Positions 1 to 7,826 are shown, counted from the first letter of the stretch. The stretch: DNA of 15,288 nt from Actinomycetes bacterium (GCA_030152105.1 JASLIH010000242.1:1-15288); one strand, 5' to 3'. Program-made: numbers and translations. Notes: generated from the sequence alone by a model not told the origin.

Positions 1-528
1 GAGCAGGCCGATCTGCCCGATGGCCCCGCTGGTCGGCAGCCACTTGCCGTAGCGCAGCGGCACCACCGCCCCCAGCGTGGCCAGGCCGATGAACCCGGCC
101 CCGAACAGGTACAGGGCCGGCTGGGACAGCTCGCCGAAGAAGCGCCCGTGGACCGACATGGCCACGACCGCGACCGACCCGCCCAGCCACATGGGCGTGC
201 CCGCCCAGTACAGCAGGGAGGTGAGGGCGCCGGCGAAGCGCCCGAAGGCCATCCGCACCCAGACGTAGGCCCCGCCCTCGTCGGGGATGGCCGCGCCCAG
301 CTCGGCGCTGGCCAGAGCCGAGGGGATGAAGAAGAAGACGAACAGCACCACCAGCCAGGTGAAGGCCTGCCCGCCGCCGACGGCGATGGCCCCGATGGTG
401 TCGACCACCACCATGGCCGAGATGAGGAAGAAGATGGTGTCGAGCCGGCTCAGCTCCCGGCGCAGCTTGGCCCGCTCGGCCTGCCCGGCGTCCCGCGCCT
501 GGGTGCTCCGCACGTCCTGGACGGTCAT
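1..528 (-). CDS. APC-superfamily amino-acid permease, N-terminal part (3' end outside window)
   Basis: A membrane transporter predicted to move amino acids or related amines; the substrate cannot be told. 176 codons are visible from the ATG at 528-526, and the gene runs off the left edge without a stop. A hydrophilic N-terminus ending in AKLRRELSRLD is followed by hydrophobic segments at about residues 34-55 and 58-77. The APC-type loop LGAAIPDEGGAYVWVRMAFG lies at residues 77-96. The start is supported by GAGGGAG about 7 bases upstream, inside the preceding gene, and by the ATGA overlap with that gene's stop. This arrangement means the two permeases are co-transcribed and probably translationally coupled. 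The N-terminal part aligns by eye with the upstream permease over more than 100 residues, so the pair is a tandem duplication or a two-paralogue operon. Confidence 0.85.
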   Translation of the reverse strand, partial: MTVQDVRSTQARDAGQAERAKLRRELSRLDTIFFLISAMVVVDTIGAIAVGGGQAFTWLVVLFVFFFIPSALASAELGAAIPDEGGAYVWVRMAFGRFAGALTSLLYWAGTPMWLGGSVAVVAMSVHGRFFGELSQPALYLFGAGFIGLATLGAVVPLRYGKWLPTSGAIGQIGLL

Positions 529-2027
529 GGCCGGGCTCCCTCGGCGGTCGGGGCCCGCTCGTGGCGGCGGGCGGGTCGGGCGAGCAGGAAGGCGGCGGCC
601 AGCACCAGAGCCAGGGGGACCAGCTCGGCCAGGGTGAAGGCGAGGCGCTGGCCGGTGAAGCCGTCGGGCAGGTGGGCGTCGGGGTCGGCGGTGCCGAGGC
701 CGGGCCAGAGGGCGGCGGCCAGGGCGACCGCCGACCAGCCGGTGGCCAGGGCGGTGACGACCAGGGCGCCGGCCGGGCCGCCCGGGACCCGGAAGGCGCG
801 GGGGCCCGGGTGGGTCCGGCGCAGCCGGACCAGGGCCGGGAACACCAGCAGGTTGGCCAGGGCGAGCAGGGCGATCGACAGGGTCAGGGCGACGCTGAAG
901 TAGCGGCTGTTGTCGTCCCCGGCCACGGCGAAGGCGGCCACGGTGGTGATGGTGGCGACCAGGCCGCCGGCCAGGGTGGCGGCCACCGGGGTGCCCGTCC
1001 GGGCCGACACCTGGCCGAGGGCGGCCGGCCCGATGCCGTCGAGGCTGGCCGCGGCCTGGGTGCGCGAGGACGCCATCACCCAGGTGAGCCCGTTGGCGAC
1101 CACGATCCAGAGCAGGGCCAGGGCAGCCAGCGCGCCGACCAGCCCCTCCCAGGGCCCGTAGACGACGAACACTGTGGCCAGGGCGTCGATGAACCCGGTC
1201 AGCCGGGTGAGCCGCTCGGCGGGCACGACCAGCACGATGGCCAGCACTGGGACCGCGTACAGGGCGCAGGTCAGCACCCCGGCACGGACGATCGAGGCCG
1301 GGATGTCGCGGGCCGGGTCGCGCAGCTCCTCGCCGGCCGCCGACGGCAGCTCGAAGCCGAGGAAGTTGTAGACCAGCACCGGGGCGACGACGGCGAACAC
1401 CGCCCAGGAGGGCGCCAGGTCGCCGGCGGAGGGGGCGTGCACCCCGTGGCGGGCCGCGTACAGGCCCACGGTCAGGGTGAAGAAGCCGAGCAGGGCCACC
1501 TGGGCGGCCGCCCCGGCCAGGGGGACCCGCTTGCCGGCCCGCAGCGGCGCCACGGCCAGCGCGACCGTCGCCCAGACAAAGGCAAGGGCCACCGGGACCC
1601 GCCAGCCGCCCTCCAGGGGCACGAGCAGCCGGTCGACCACGGCGACGCAGGTGATGGCGGCCGAGCCGCCGACCCAGACGGGCGTCTCCACGAAGTAGAT
1701 GAGCGAGACCAGCGACCCGGTGTAGCGGCCGAAGGCCAGTCGCGCCCACACGTACGGGCCACCCTGGTTCGGGAAGGCCGCGCCGAGCTCGGCGATGACC
1801 AGCCCGGCGGGCACGAAGAAGAGCACGGCCACGACGGCCAGCCAGACCAGCGTCTGGGCGCCGCCCTTGGCGACCGCCCCGAGGGTGTCGAGAACGACGA
1901 TGGCCGCGATCAGCAGGCAGATCGCGTCCAGCCGTCCCAGCTCGCGGCGGAGCTTGGACCGCTCGACGAGCGAGCGCTGGGTGGCGACGGCATGGGGCGC
2001 CAGCTCCACCGGACGGACCGTGGTCAC
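525..2027 (-). CDS. APC-superfamily amino-acid permease
   Basis: A 500-residue polytopic membrane protein, the usual length for an APC-family permease with about 12 helices. The hydrophilic N-terminus (to about residue 33, ending SKLRRELGRLD) leads into TM1, which has a glycine-containing break (LDTLGAVAKGG). ELGAAFPNQGGPYVW is at residues 80-94. FELPSAAGEELRDPARDIP at residues 225-243 is the typical TM6/loop signature of amino-acid/polyamine/organocation permeases. The C-terminus is basic and cytoplasmic-looking. I chose the GTG at 2027 because GGAAGGGGGGGAG ends 5 bases before it and because the protein then starts like its downstream paralogue. In-frame ATG codons at 2126 and 2063 would add arginine-rich sequence with no similar ribosome site. 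The stop overlaps the next gene's ATG (ATGA). The substrate is unknown; the nearby LIV transporter and acyl-CoA enzymes make an amino acid likely. Confidence 0.88.
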   Translation of the reverse strand: MTTVRPVELAPHAVATQRSLVERSKLRRELGRLDAICLLIAAIVVLDTLGAVAKGGAQTLVWLAVVAVLFFVPAGLVIAELGAAFPNQGGPYVWARLAFGRYTGSLVSLIYFVETPVWVGGSAAITCVAVVDRLLVPLEGGWRVPVALAFVWATVALAVAPLRAGKRVPLAGAAAQVALLGFFTLTVGLYAARHGVHAPSAGDLAPSWAVFAVVAPVLVYNFLGFELPSAAGEELRDPARDIPASIVRAGVLTCALYAVPVLAIVLVVPAERLTRLTGFIDALATVFVVYGPWEGLVGALAALALLWIVVANGLTWVMASSRTQAAASLDGIGPAALGQVSARTGTPVAATLAGGLVATITTVAAFAVAGDDNSRYFSVALTLSIALLALANLLVFPALVRLRRTHPGPRAFRVPGGPAGALVVTALATGWSAVALAAALWPGLGTADPDAHLPDGFTGQRLAFTLAELVPLALVLAAAFLLARPARRHERAPTAEGARP

Positions 2028-2040
2028 GGCGGCTCCCCCC

Positions 2041-2068
2041 CTTCCATGACCGCGCTCCCCCATGGAAG
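2041..2068. repeat. 8-bp inverted repeat beside the permease ribosome site
   Basis: CTTCCATG (2041-2048) and CATGGAAG (2061-2068) are perfect inverted arms around a 12-base spacer. On the minus-strand transcript the 3' arm directly abuts and partly includes the purine-rich ribosome site of the permease that starts at 2027. It could be an operator or an RNA hairpin that affects ribosome access. Neither role is shown by the sequence alone. Confidence 0.4.
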
Positions 2069-2177
2069 CCCCACGCCAGGCGGGAGGCAGTGCCCGGCGA
2101 CACCTGAGGGCGGTGCCGTGCGGCACATCGCGACGGCTCCACCAGAGCGAGCATCCAGGACCGGCGTGTGGCCGGCG

Positions 2178-2194
2178 TGAGCAGGCGGTGCTCA
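2178..2194. repeat. 6-bp inverted repeat just after the LuxR-type gene
   Basis: TGAGCA-GGCGG-TGCTCA is a perfect 6-bp inverted repeat with a 5-base centre, 19 bases past the regulator's stop codon. It could be a weak terminator stem or a binding site for the regulator encoded next to it, upstream of the permeases. No U-tract follows on the minus strand, which argues against an intrinsic terminator. Confidence 0.35.
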
Positions 2195-2213
2195 GGTCGG
2201 GGCCGGGAGGTAC

Positions 2214-4808
2214 CTAGCTTTGGTGCCCGGGCGTGGGAAGCAGGCCGAGACCGGCCGCCACGGCCAGCGCGTCGTGGCGGGAGCTCACGCCGAGGCGGGC
2301 CAGCAGGGCGGCCACGTGGTTGTCGACGGTCCGCTGGGAGAGGTAGAGGCGGGCCGCGATCTCGGCGTTGGTCGAGCCCTCGGCCAGCAGCGCCAGCACC
2401 TCGAGCTGGCGGTCGGTGAGCTGGCCCGGGTTGGCCCTGGTGGTGGCCCGGGGCCCCCGCGGGATACCGCGGGCCCCGGCCCGGCGCAGCCGGCGGCGGA
2501 CCAGGCTGGCCGTGGCCACCGCCCCCAGCCGGTCCAGCATGCCCAGCCCGCGCAGGGCGACCTCCAGGTCGGGAGCCTCGGTCAGCTCGAGCGCCTGGTG
2601 GTAGGGGTTGCCGATCCGCTCCCAGCCGGCGGCCGCGGCCGCCCAGTCGCCGGTGATCCCGTCGGCGAACGGGGCCAGGCAGCCGTCGAACGGCGCCACC
2701 GGCTCGCCGACCCGGCGCAGGTAGCGGAGCACCTCGCCCCGCAGGTAGCGGTGCTGGGCGCGGACGGCCAGCTCCAGCAGCTCGCCCCCGACGGCCCGGA
2801 CCCCGTCGTCGTCGCCCTCGATCCAGGCCAGCTCGATGCGCGCCCCGGCGGCGATGGCCATCTTCTGGTCCTCGCCGGTGGCCGAGGCCAGGCGCCAGGC
2901 CCGTTCGATCAGGCCGGCCGCCTCCGGGTCGCCGCGCCGGGCCAGGATCCGGCCGAGGAAGGCCAGCGGGTTGACCAGGTTCGCCCCCGGGTCCTCGGAC
3001 CGCTGGAGCAGGCGCCGCAGCCGGCGCTCGGCCTCGTCCCAGGACCCCTCGAGCAGCAGCACGTGGCACTGCTGGCCCTCGATCCGGAACAGGGCGGTGT
3101 CCAGGGCGTGCTCACGGGCCGCCCGCTCCCCGACCTCGAGGGCGTCGCTGGCCTCCCGGACGCGGCCGGTCCGGATCAGGATCACGGCCAGGTTGTGGGC
3201 GGCCACGGTCAGGTAGTCGCCGTGGCCGAGCCGGTCGGCCACCTCGAGGGCCCGCTCCAGGTCGGCCAGGCCGGCGTCGTCGCCAAGCGACACCCTGGCC
3301 AGGCCGCGGTAGCCGAGGGCGTGGGAGACGACGTCGAGGCTGCCGACCTCCTCGGCCAGCTCAAGGGCGCGCTTGCACCAGCCGACGGCGGAGTCGAACC
3401 GCGCCTGGAGCGTGTCCTGGGAGCACAGGGTGCTGTAGCACAGGGCCAGGGCGCGGCTGGGCTCGTGCGCCTCCAGGATGTCGAGCGCCCGCAGCGCCTT
3501 CGCCCTGGCCGTTCCGGGATCGGCCCGCAGGGTGCTCATGCGGGCCGAGATGAGCAGCGCCTCGCCCAGCTCCAGGGGCGCCGACCCGGCCGCGTCCCAC
3601 AGCTCCACCGCCCGGTCGGCATGCTCGGCCGCCTCGCCGAACTGGTTGCGGGCGTACAGGGCCAGGGCGGCCAGCCCGTGCAGCCGGGCCACCTCCAGGC
3701 GGCCGAACAGCGCCTCGTGCTCCAGGGCCAGCCGGGCGAAGGCGGCCGCCTCCCGGTGGGCCGAGGACCCGGCGGCGTCCCTGGCCGCGGCGGCGGCGTT
3801 ATGGGCCACCGCCTGCTCGTCGGCGGCGGCCACGGCGTGGTGGACCAGCCGCGACGGCTCGGCCCCGCCGACGGCCAGCGCGGCCAGGACCCGGCGGTGG
3901 TGGTCCATCCGCCGCGAGGACGACAGCGACAGCTCGACGGCCCGCCTGGCCAGCTCGTGCCGGAACCGGACCCGCCCCTGGGCCGACACCACCATCCCCC
4001 GCCGCTCGGCCGGGTCGAGGACCGAGGGGTCCTCGACCAGGGTCCGCATCAGCCAGGGCTCGACCCCGCTGGGGACGACGGCCAGCCGCTCGAGGGACGA
4101 CCGGCAGGACGCCGGCAGCGACGCGAACCGGGCCTGCACGGCGTGGCGCACCGACGGCGGGACGGCGGCCCCGGGGGCGGCCAGGACCTCGGTCAGGTAG
4201 AAGGGGTTGCCGCCGACCGCCGCCACCACCGGGCCGGGGTCGAGCCCGGCGGCCACGGCCAGCTCGGTCACGGCCTCGTCCGACAGCCCCTCCAGCTCGA
4301 TCCGGAGCACCGACGGCCCGGCCAGCGCGGCGACCATGCGGGCGAACGGGTGGTCGTCGCGCAGCTCCTCGTCGCGGTAGCTGACCACCAGCAGCGCCGA
4401 CAGGCGGTCGATCCGCCTGGCCAGGTACCGGATGATGTCAAGGGAGGCGGCGTCGGCCCAGTGGGCGTCCTCGACGATCACCACGGCCGGGCGCTGGGTG
4501 AAGGCCATCTCGGCGAGCAGCGCGTCCAGGAAGGCGTCGCGGTCGTCGCCGGCCAGCCCGGCAAGGCCCCCGGCGTCGCGGGCCATGTCCCGGAACGGCC
4601 CCAGCGGCCGCGGGGTGAGCAGGTCCTCGCACGCCCCGACCAGCACCCGGGCCGTCGGCCAGGCACCCTCGGCGAACTCCTGGAGCAGCGAGGTCTTGCC
4701 GATCCCGGCCTCCCCCGAGACCAGCACGGTGGACCCCCGGCCGTGCCGGGCCTCCTCGAGGGCGGCCGCCAGCCGCCCGAGCTGGACGTCGCGCTCGACC
4801 AGGGTCAC
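2214..4808 (-). CDS. LAL-type LuxR-family transcriptional regulator with N-terminal ATPase domain
   Basis: An 864-residue regulator of the large ATP-binding LuxR (MalT-like) class, in which ATP and an inducer control assembly of an oligomer that activates transcription. The N-terminus shows Walker A GEAGIGKTS (residues 32-40, K38, T39) and Walker B VVIVEDAHWAD (residues 109-119, D114). The long middle is alpha-helical and alanine/leucine-rich, with repeats resembling tetratricopeptides. The C-terminal DNA-binding domain at about residues 797-864 contains LTDRQLEVLALLAEG, NAEIAARL and QRTVDNHVAALLARLG, the classical LuxR helix-turn-helix. The start is the GTG at 4808, giving the usual LVERDxQLxxL beginning; the upstream ribosome site is weak (a G-run). 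It lies 48 bases after an enoyl-CoA hydratase gene and 186 bases before two permease genes, all in the same direction. It may control these neighbours, but the target is not demonstrated. Confidence 0.92.
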   Translation of the reverse strand: MTLVERDVQLGRLAAALEEARHGRGSTVLVSGEAGIGKTSLLQEFAEGAWPTARVLVGACEDLLTPRPLGPFRDMARDAGGLAGLAGDDRDAFLDALLAEMAFTQRPAVVIVEDAHWADAASLDIIRYLARRIDRLSALLVVSYRDEELRDDHPFARMVAALAGPSVLRIELEGLSDEAVTELAVAAGLDPGPVVAAVGGNPFYLTEVLAAPGAAVPPSVRHAVQARFASLPASCRSSLERLAVVPSGVEPWLMRTLVEDPSVLDPAERRGMVVSAQGRVRFRHELARRAVELSLSSSRRMDHHRRVLAALAVGGAEPSRLVHHAVAAADEQAVAHNAAAAARDAAGSSAHREAAAFARLALEHEALFGRLEVARLHGLAALALYARNQFGEAAEHADRAVELWDAAGSAPLELGEALLISARMSTLRADPGTARAKALRALDILEAHEPSRALALCYSTLCSQDTLQARFDSAVGWCKRALELAEEVGSLDVVSHALGYRGLARVSLGDDAGLADLERALEVADRLGHGDYLTVAAHNLAVILIRTGRVREASDALEVGERAAREHALDTALFRIEGQQCHVLLLEGSWDEAERRLRRLLQRSEDPGANLVNPLAFLGRILARRGDPEAAGLIERAWRLASATGEDQKMAIAAGARIELAWIEGDDDGVRAVGGELLELAVRAQHRYLRGEVLRYLRRVGEPVAPFDGCLAPFADGITGDWAAAAAGWERIGNPYHQALELTEAPDLEVALRGLGMLDRLGAVATASLVRRRLRRAGARGIPRGPRATTRANPGQLTDRQLEVLALLAEGSTNAEIAARLYLSQRTVDNHVAALLARLGVSSRHDALAVAAGLGLLPTPGHQS

Positions 4809-4856
4809 CGCCGCGCCCCCAGCAGGGTCCGGAGACTCTGGTGGCGGGTCGCCACG

Positions 4857-5624
4857 TCAGCTCCCGGTGAACCTGGGCGCCCGCTTCTCGACCGCGGCGG
4901 TCATACCCTCGCGGGCGTCCACGGAGGCGAGCAGGGACGCCAGCTCCTCCAGCTCACGCTCCAGGGCGTCCTCAAGCGAGCGCTCCAGCCCGTCGTTGAC
5001 CACCCGCGTGATGGCGGCCACGGCCAGCGGGGCGCCGGCGGCCAGCCCGGCCGCCAGGGCGGCCACCGCCTGGTCGAACTCGCCCGCCGGGACCAGCCGG
5101 TCGACCATGCCCAGGCGCTCGGCCTCGGCCGGGGTGACGGTCCGGCCGGTGGTCATCAGCTCGAGGGCCCGGCCCCGGCCGATCAGCCGGGGCAGCCGCT
5201 GGGTGCCGCCGGTGGCGGGCAGCAGCCCCAGGCTGACCTCGGGCAGGCCGATCCGGTAGCGGCCCTCGGCGGCGATGCGGATGTCGCAGGCCAACGCGAT
5301 CTCGTAGCCGCCGCCGAGGGCGTGGCCGGCGATGGCGGCGACGAACAGCGGCGCCTCGTCCGCGAAGCGGCCCAGCACCTGGTGGGCGCGGCGGGCCATG
5401 GCCAGGCTCTCCACGACCGGGCGCTCCAGGTAGGCCTTGACGTCGGCCCCGGCCGAGAAGAACCGCTCGCTGGCCGACCGGATCACCGCCACCGCCACCT
5501 CGGCCTCGGCGACCTCGGCGACGCAGCGGTCGAGCTCCTCCAGGAAGTCCGCGTCGTAGGTGTTGTCCGGCGGCCGGTCGAGGGTGATCCAGCCGACCCG
5601 GTCCTTGACCTCGGCCGTCACCAT
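4857..5624 (-). CDS. Enoyl-CoA hydratase/isomerase family protein (crotonase)
   Basis: A cytosolic 255-residue crotonase, the normal length for a monofunctional enoyl-CoA hydratase, which adds water across the double bond of 2-enoyl-CoA in fatty-acid or branched-chain amino-acid breakdown. The oxyanion-hole motif is FSAGADVKAY at residues 56-65, followed by GHALGGGYEIALACD at 100-114 and GLPEVSLGLLPATGGTQRL at 126-144. Both glutamates matching the catalytic pair of rat mitochondrial hydratase are present (E108 and E129), so hydratase activity is more likely than simple isomerase activity. The C-terminal REGMTAAVEKR also fits the family. The ATG at 5624 has GGGAGGA about 8 bases upstream. The gene is divergent from the LIV transporter operon and leads a minus-strand run with the LuxR-type regulator. 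The exact acyl-CoA substrate cannot be read from sequence. Confidence 0.93.
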   Translation of the reverse strand: MVTAEVKDRVGWITLDRPPDNTYDADFLEELDRCVAEVAEAEVAVAVIRSASERFFSAGADVKAYLERPVVESLAMARRAHQVLGRFADEAPLFVAAIAGHALGGGYEIALACDIRIAAEGRYRIGLPEVSLGLLPATGGTQRLPRLIGRGRALELMTTGRTVTPAEAERLGMVDRLVPAGEFDQAVAALAAGLAAGAPLAVAAITRVVNDGLERSLEDALERELEELASLLASVDAREGMTAAVEKRAPRFTGS

Positions 5625-5639
5625 GCGCTGGTCCTCCCG

Positions 5640-5653
5640 CCTGTCGGGACAGG
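5640..5653. repeat. Inverted repeat in crotonase 5' region
   Basis: CCTGTC-GG-GACAGG is a perfect 6-bp inverted repeat with a 2-base centre, lying 16-29 bases upstream of the crotonase ATG and next to its ribosome site. It may be a protein-binding site or an RNA hairpin; the sequence does not decide. Confidence 0.3.
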
Positions 5654-5655
5654 GC

Positions 5656-5684
5656 TTGTCGCCGGAAATGCCGGGAGTTATCGT
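5656..5684 (+). promoter_or_regulatory. Candidate sigma70-type promoter of the LIV transporter operon
   Basis: TTGTCG at 5656-5661 resembles the actinobacterial -35 element (TTGAC-like). It is followed after exactly 17 bases by TATCGT at 5679-5684, which fits the -10 pattern TAnnnT. This would start transcription at about 5690-5692, some 57 bases before the livK ATG. The spacing and the AT-containing -10 stand out in a very GC-rich background, but no experiment supports it. Confidence 0.45.
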
Positions 5685-5690
5685 CCCACC

Positions 5691-5708
5691 CGACTGACCG
5701 GTTGGTCG
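5691..5708. promoter_or_regulatory. 18-bp interrupted palindrome, candidate TetR-family operator
   Basis: The half-sites CGACTGACC and GGTTGGTCG form a palindrome in which 7 of 9 positions pair (CGAC..ACC / GGT..GTCG); only the two TG positions of each half break symmetry. Palindromes of the form ACCnACCGGTnGGT are typical of TetR-family repressors of acyl-CoA and phenylacetate catabolism (PaaR/FadR-like); this matches in general form only. The site covers the predicted start of transcription of the livK operon, where a bound repressor would block it. It could also serve the divergent crotonase gene. No TetR gene is in the window. Confidence 0.45.
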
Positions 5709-5747
5709 AGTGCGGCGCCCAGCGCCTGCCTTGCAGGGGGGAGTCCT

Positions 5748-6932
5748 ATGGGTGGCCTGGCCCGCCGTCTCGCGCTCGTCGCCGCCGCCGGGCTGACCGT
5801 CGCCCTGGTCGCGGGCTGCGGGTCGAGCCTCCAGGAGGACCAGCAGGCGGCGGACGGCGGCCCGGTCAAGGTGGGGCTGCTGGTCCCCCAGTCCGGGGTG
5901 TACGCGCCGCTCGGCCGGGACATGGAGAACGGCTTCCGGATGTACCTGGACGCCAAGGGCGGCAAGCTCGGCGGCCGGGCCGTTGAGCTGGTGGTGGCCG
6001 ACGAGGGCGGCGGGCCCGACACGGGCGTGCCCGCGGCCCAGAAGCTGCTCCAGCAGGACAAGGTGACCACCCTTGTCGGGATCGTGAACTCGGCCGTCGC
6101 TCTCGGCGTGCGCGACCTGGTCACCGACGCCAAGGTGCCGCTGATCATCGCCAACGCCGGGGCCAACGCCATCACCGGCGACCAGCGCTCCGACTACGTG
6201 TGGCGGACCTCGTTCACCAACGGCGAGGTCGCGGGCGCCCTCGGTGCATACGTGGCCAGGGGCGAGCTGGGCGACGGCAAGGCGTTCCTGATCGCGCCCG
6301 ACTACGCCGCCGGCAAGGAGGCGACGGCCGGGTTCCGGGAGACCTTCGAGGCGGCCGGCGGCAAGGTGGCCGGGGCCGAGCTCACCCCCTTCGGCACCAC
6401 CACCAACTTCCAGCCGTACCTGGCCCGCATCCAGCGGTCGGGGGCCAGGGCGGTGTACTGCTTCTACGCCGGGGCCGAGGCGGTCGCCTTCGTCAAGCAG
6501 TACCGGCAGTTCGGGCTGTCACCCAAGATCCCGCTGTACTGCAGCGGCTTCGTCACCGAGGGTGGCGTGCTCAAGGCCCAGGGCGACGCCGCCCTCGGCA
6601 TCAAGGGGTCGCTGCACTACTCCGACCAGCTCGACAACCCGGCCAACAAACGGTTCGTGGCCGCCTACCGGGCCAAGTTCGGCGAGGGCCCGACGGTGTA
6701 CGCCGTCCAGGCCTACGACGCGGCCGCCGTGCTCGACAAGGCCCTGGCCAACGGGCCTGCCGGCGACGCCATCGTCGAGGGCCTCAAGGGCATCGGCGAG
6801 GTCGACAGCCCCCGCGGGCCCTGGCGCTTCACCGACGGCCACGGGCCCGACCAGGTCTACTACCTGCGAGTCACCGAGAAGCGCGACGGCCGGATCGTCA
6901 ACACCATCGTGCAGCCGCTCACCGGTCCCTGA
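5748..6932 (+). CDS. livK: Branched-chain-amino-acid-type ABC transporter substrate-binding lipoprotein
   Basis: A 394-residue extracellular solute-binding protein of the LivK/Peripla_BP_6 class that captures substrate for the importer encoded downstream. It begins with a lipoprotein signal: basic n-region MGGLARR, a hydrophobic stretch, and lipobox VAGC with the lipidated cysteine at residue 24. The mature protein starts with a short polar linker and then VKVGLLVPQSGVYAPLG, typical of strand 1 of the family. It continues with LVGIVNSAVALGVRDLV and the two-lobed Leu/Ile/Val-binding fold to the end. The ATG at 5748 is chosen because GGGGGGAG ends about 4 bases upstream and because it yields the signal peptide. 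The open frame extends far upstream, but that part is antisense to other genes. Length is normal. The ligand may be branched-chain amino acids, but related systems bind amides, urea, aromatic compounds or short acids. Confidence 0.93.
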   Translation: MGGLARRLALVAAAGLTVALVAGCGSSLQEDQQAADGGPVKVGLLVPQSGVYAPLGRDMENGFRMYLDAKGGKLGGRAVELVVADEGGGPDTGVPAAQKLLQQDKVTTLVGIVNSAVALGVRDLVTDAKVPLIIANAGANAITGDQRSDYVWRTSFTNGEVAGALGAYVARGELGDGKAFLIAPDYAAGKEATAGFRETFEAAGGKVAGAELTPFGTTTNFQPYLARIQRSGARAVYCFYAGAEAVAFVKQYRQFGLSPKIPLYCSGFVTEGGVLKAQGDAALGIKGSLHYSDQLDNPANKRFVAAYRAKFGEGPTVYAVQAYDAAAVLDKALANGPAGDAIVEGLKGIGEVDSPRGPWRFTDGHGPDQVYYLRVTEKRDGRIVNTIVQPLTGP

Positions 6933-6935
6933 CCC

Positions 6936-7826
6936 GTGCCGGCCTGGCTCGGCGACAACCTCGTCACGGTCGTCGACGGGGTCGCGTTCGGGGTGCTGCT
7001 GTTCACCATCGCGGTCGGGCTCTCGCTGGTGTTCGGGATCATGGACGTGCTCAACCTCGCCCACGGGGCGCTGTACCTGGCCGGCGCGTACCTGGCCGTC
7101 CGCTTCGTCGGCGACGGCCAGGCGACCCTGGGGGCGTTCGCGCTCGCCGGGCTGGCCGCGGTGGCGGTGGGGGCCGGCGCCGGGGCCGGGCTGGCCCTGC
7201 TGACCCGCCCGCTGGCCGCCAGGGGTCATCTCGACCAGGCGCTGCTGACCCTCGGGGTCGCCCTGATCGTCGGCGACCTGCTCTCGGCCTGGTTCGGCAA
7301 CGACGTCCAGTCGGTCCCGCCGCCCCAGTTCCTGGCCGGCAGCGTGGCCATCGGCGGCCGCGAGTACCCCAGCTACCGGCTGGCCGTGATCGCCGCCGGG
7401 CTGGCCCTGGCCCTGGTCGTGTACCTGCTGGTCGAGCGGACCCGGGCCGGGGCGCTGGTCAGGGCGACGGTCGCCGACGCCCCGATGGTCCGGGCCCTGG
7501 GCGTCGACACCGGCCGGCTGATGGTGGCCACCTTCGCCGCCGGGGTGGTCCTGGCCTGCCTGGGCGGGGTCCTGGGGGCGCCGGTCCTTGGCGCCTACCC
7601 GGGGCTGGACGAGCGGGTGCTGATCCTGGGGCTGGTGGTGGTCGTCCTCGGCGGGCTGGGGTCGGTGCCCGGGGCGTTCCTCGGGGCCATGGTCATCGGC
7701 CAGGTCGAGGTCCTCGGGGTGTCGCTGCTGCCGCGCTACGCCAGCTTCCTGGTCTTCGGGACCATGGCCGTGGTCCTGCTGCTGCGGCCGACGGGCATGC
7801 TCGGCCGGTCGGGCAGGCCAGGGTGA
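6936..7826 (+). CDS. livH: LIV-type ABC transporter permease LivH
   Basis: A 296-residue inner-membrane permease that forms half of the translocation channel. The N-terminal membrane segment runs into GLSLVFGIMDVLNLAHGALYLAGAY, the LivH signature, at about residues 28-52. Further hydrophobic helices continue to the C-terminal VLLLRPTGMLG typical of this family. It starts with GTG at 6936, three bases after the livK stop, with no strong separate ribosome site, which suggests coupling to livK translation. Its stop overlaps the livM start (GTGA). The length matches LivH proteins of about 290-310 residues. Confidence 0.93.
   Translation: MPAWLGDNLVTVVDGVAFGVLLFTIAVGLSLVFGIMDVLNLAHGALYLAGAYLAVRFVGDGQATLGAFALAGLAAVAVGAGAGAGLALLTRPLAARGHLDQALLTLGVALIVGDLLSAWFGNDVQSVPPPQFLAGSVAIGGREYPSYRLAVIAAGLALALVVYLLVERTRAGALVRATVADAPMVRALGVDTGRLMVATFAAGVVLACLGGVLGAPVLGAYPGLDERVLILGLVVVVLGGLGSVPGAFLGAMVIGQVEVLGVSLLPRYASFLVFGTMAVVLLLRPTGMLGRSGRPG

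Larger units (their letters stand above)
2028..2213. other. Intergenic region between LuxR-type regulator and permease pair
   Basis: This 186-base gap separates two minus-strand genes and contains no convincing coding region. It holds three short inverted repeats, at 2041-2068, 2113-2126 (GTGCCG-TG-CGGCAC) and 2178-2194, plus a direct repeat CCGGCGTG at 2161-2168 and 2172-2179. None of the hairpins is followed by a T-run in the minus direction, so a classical intrinsic terminator is not evident. The region is the natural site for the permease promoter and its operators, but I see no convincing -35/-10 pair. Confidence 0.4.

Noticed and set aside
561..2180. Plus-strand open frame of 539 codons
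   Set aside because: It is a low-complexity Gly/Gln-rich antisense shadow of the permease, whose membrane segments and family motifs are on the minus strand.
2220..5747. Very long plus-strand open frame continuous with livK (about 1570 codons in all)
   Set aside because: The first part is antisense to the LuxR-type regulator and crotonase, is rich in Gly/Gln/Asp/Pro with no recognisable domain, and is explained by GC-rich codon bias. Only the part from 5748, with signal peptide and ribosome site, is real.
6200..7822. Upstream 541 codons of the open frame that contains livM
   Set aside because: The translation is arginine/glycine-rich shadow of livK and livH; livM begins at the GTG overlapping the livH stop.
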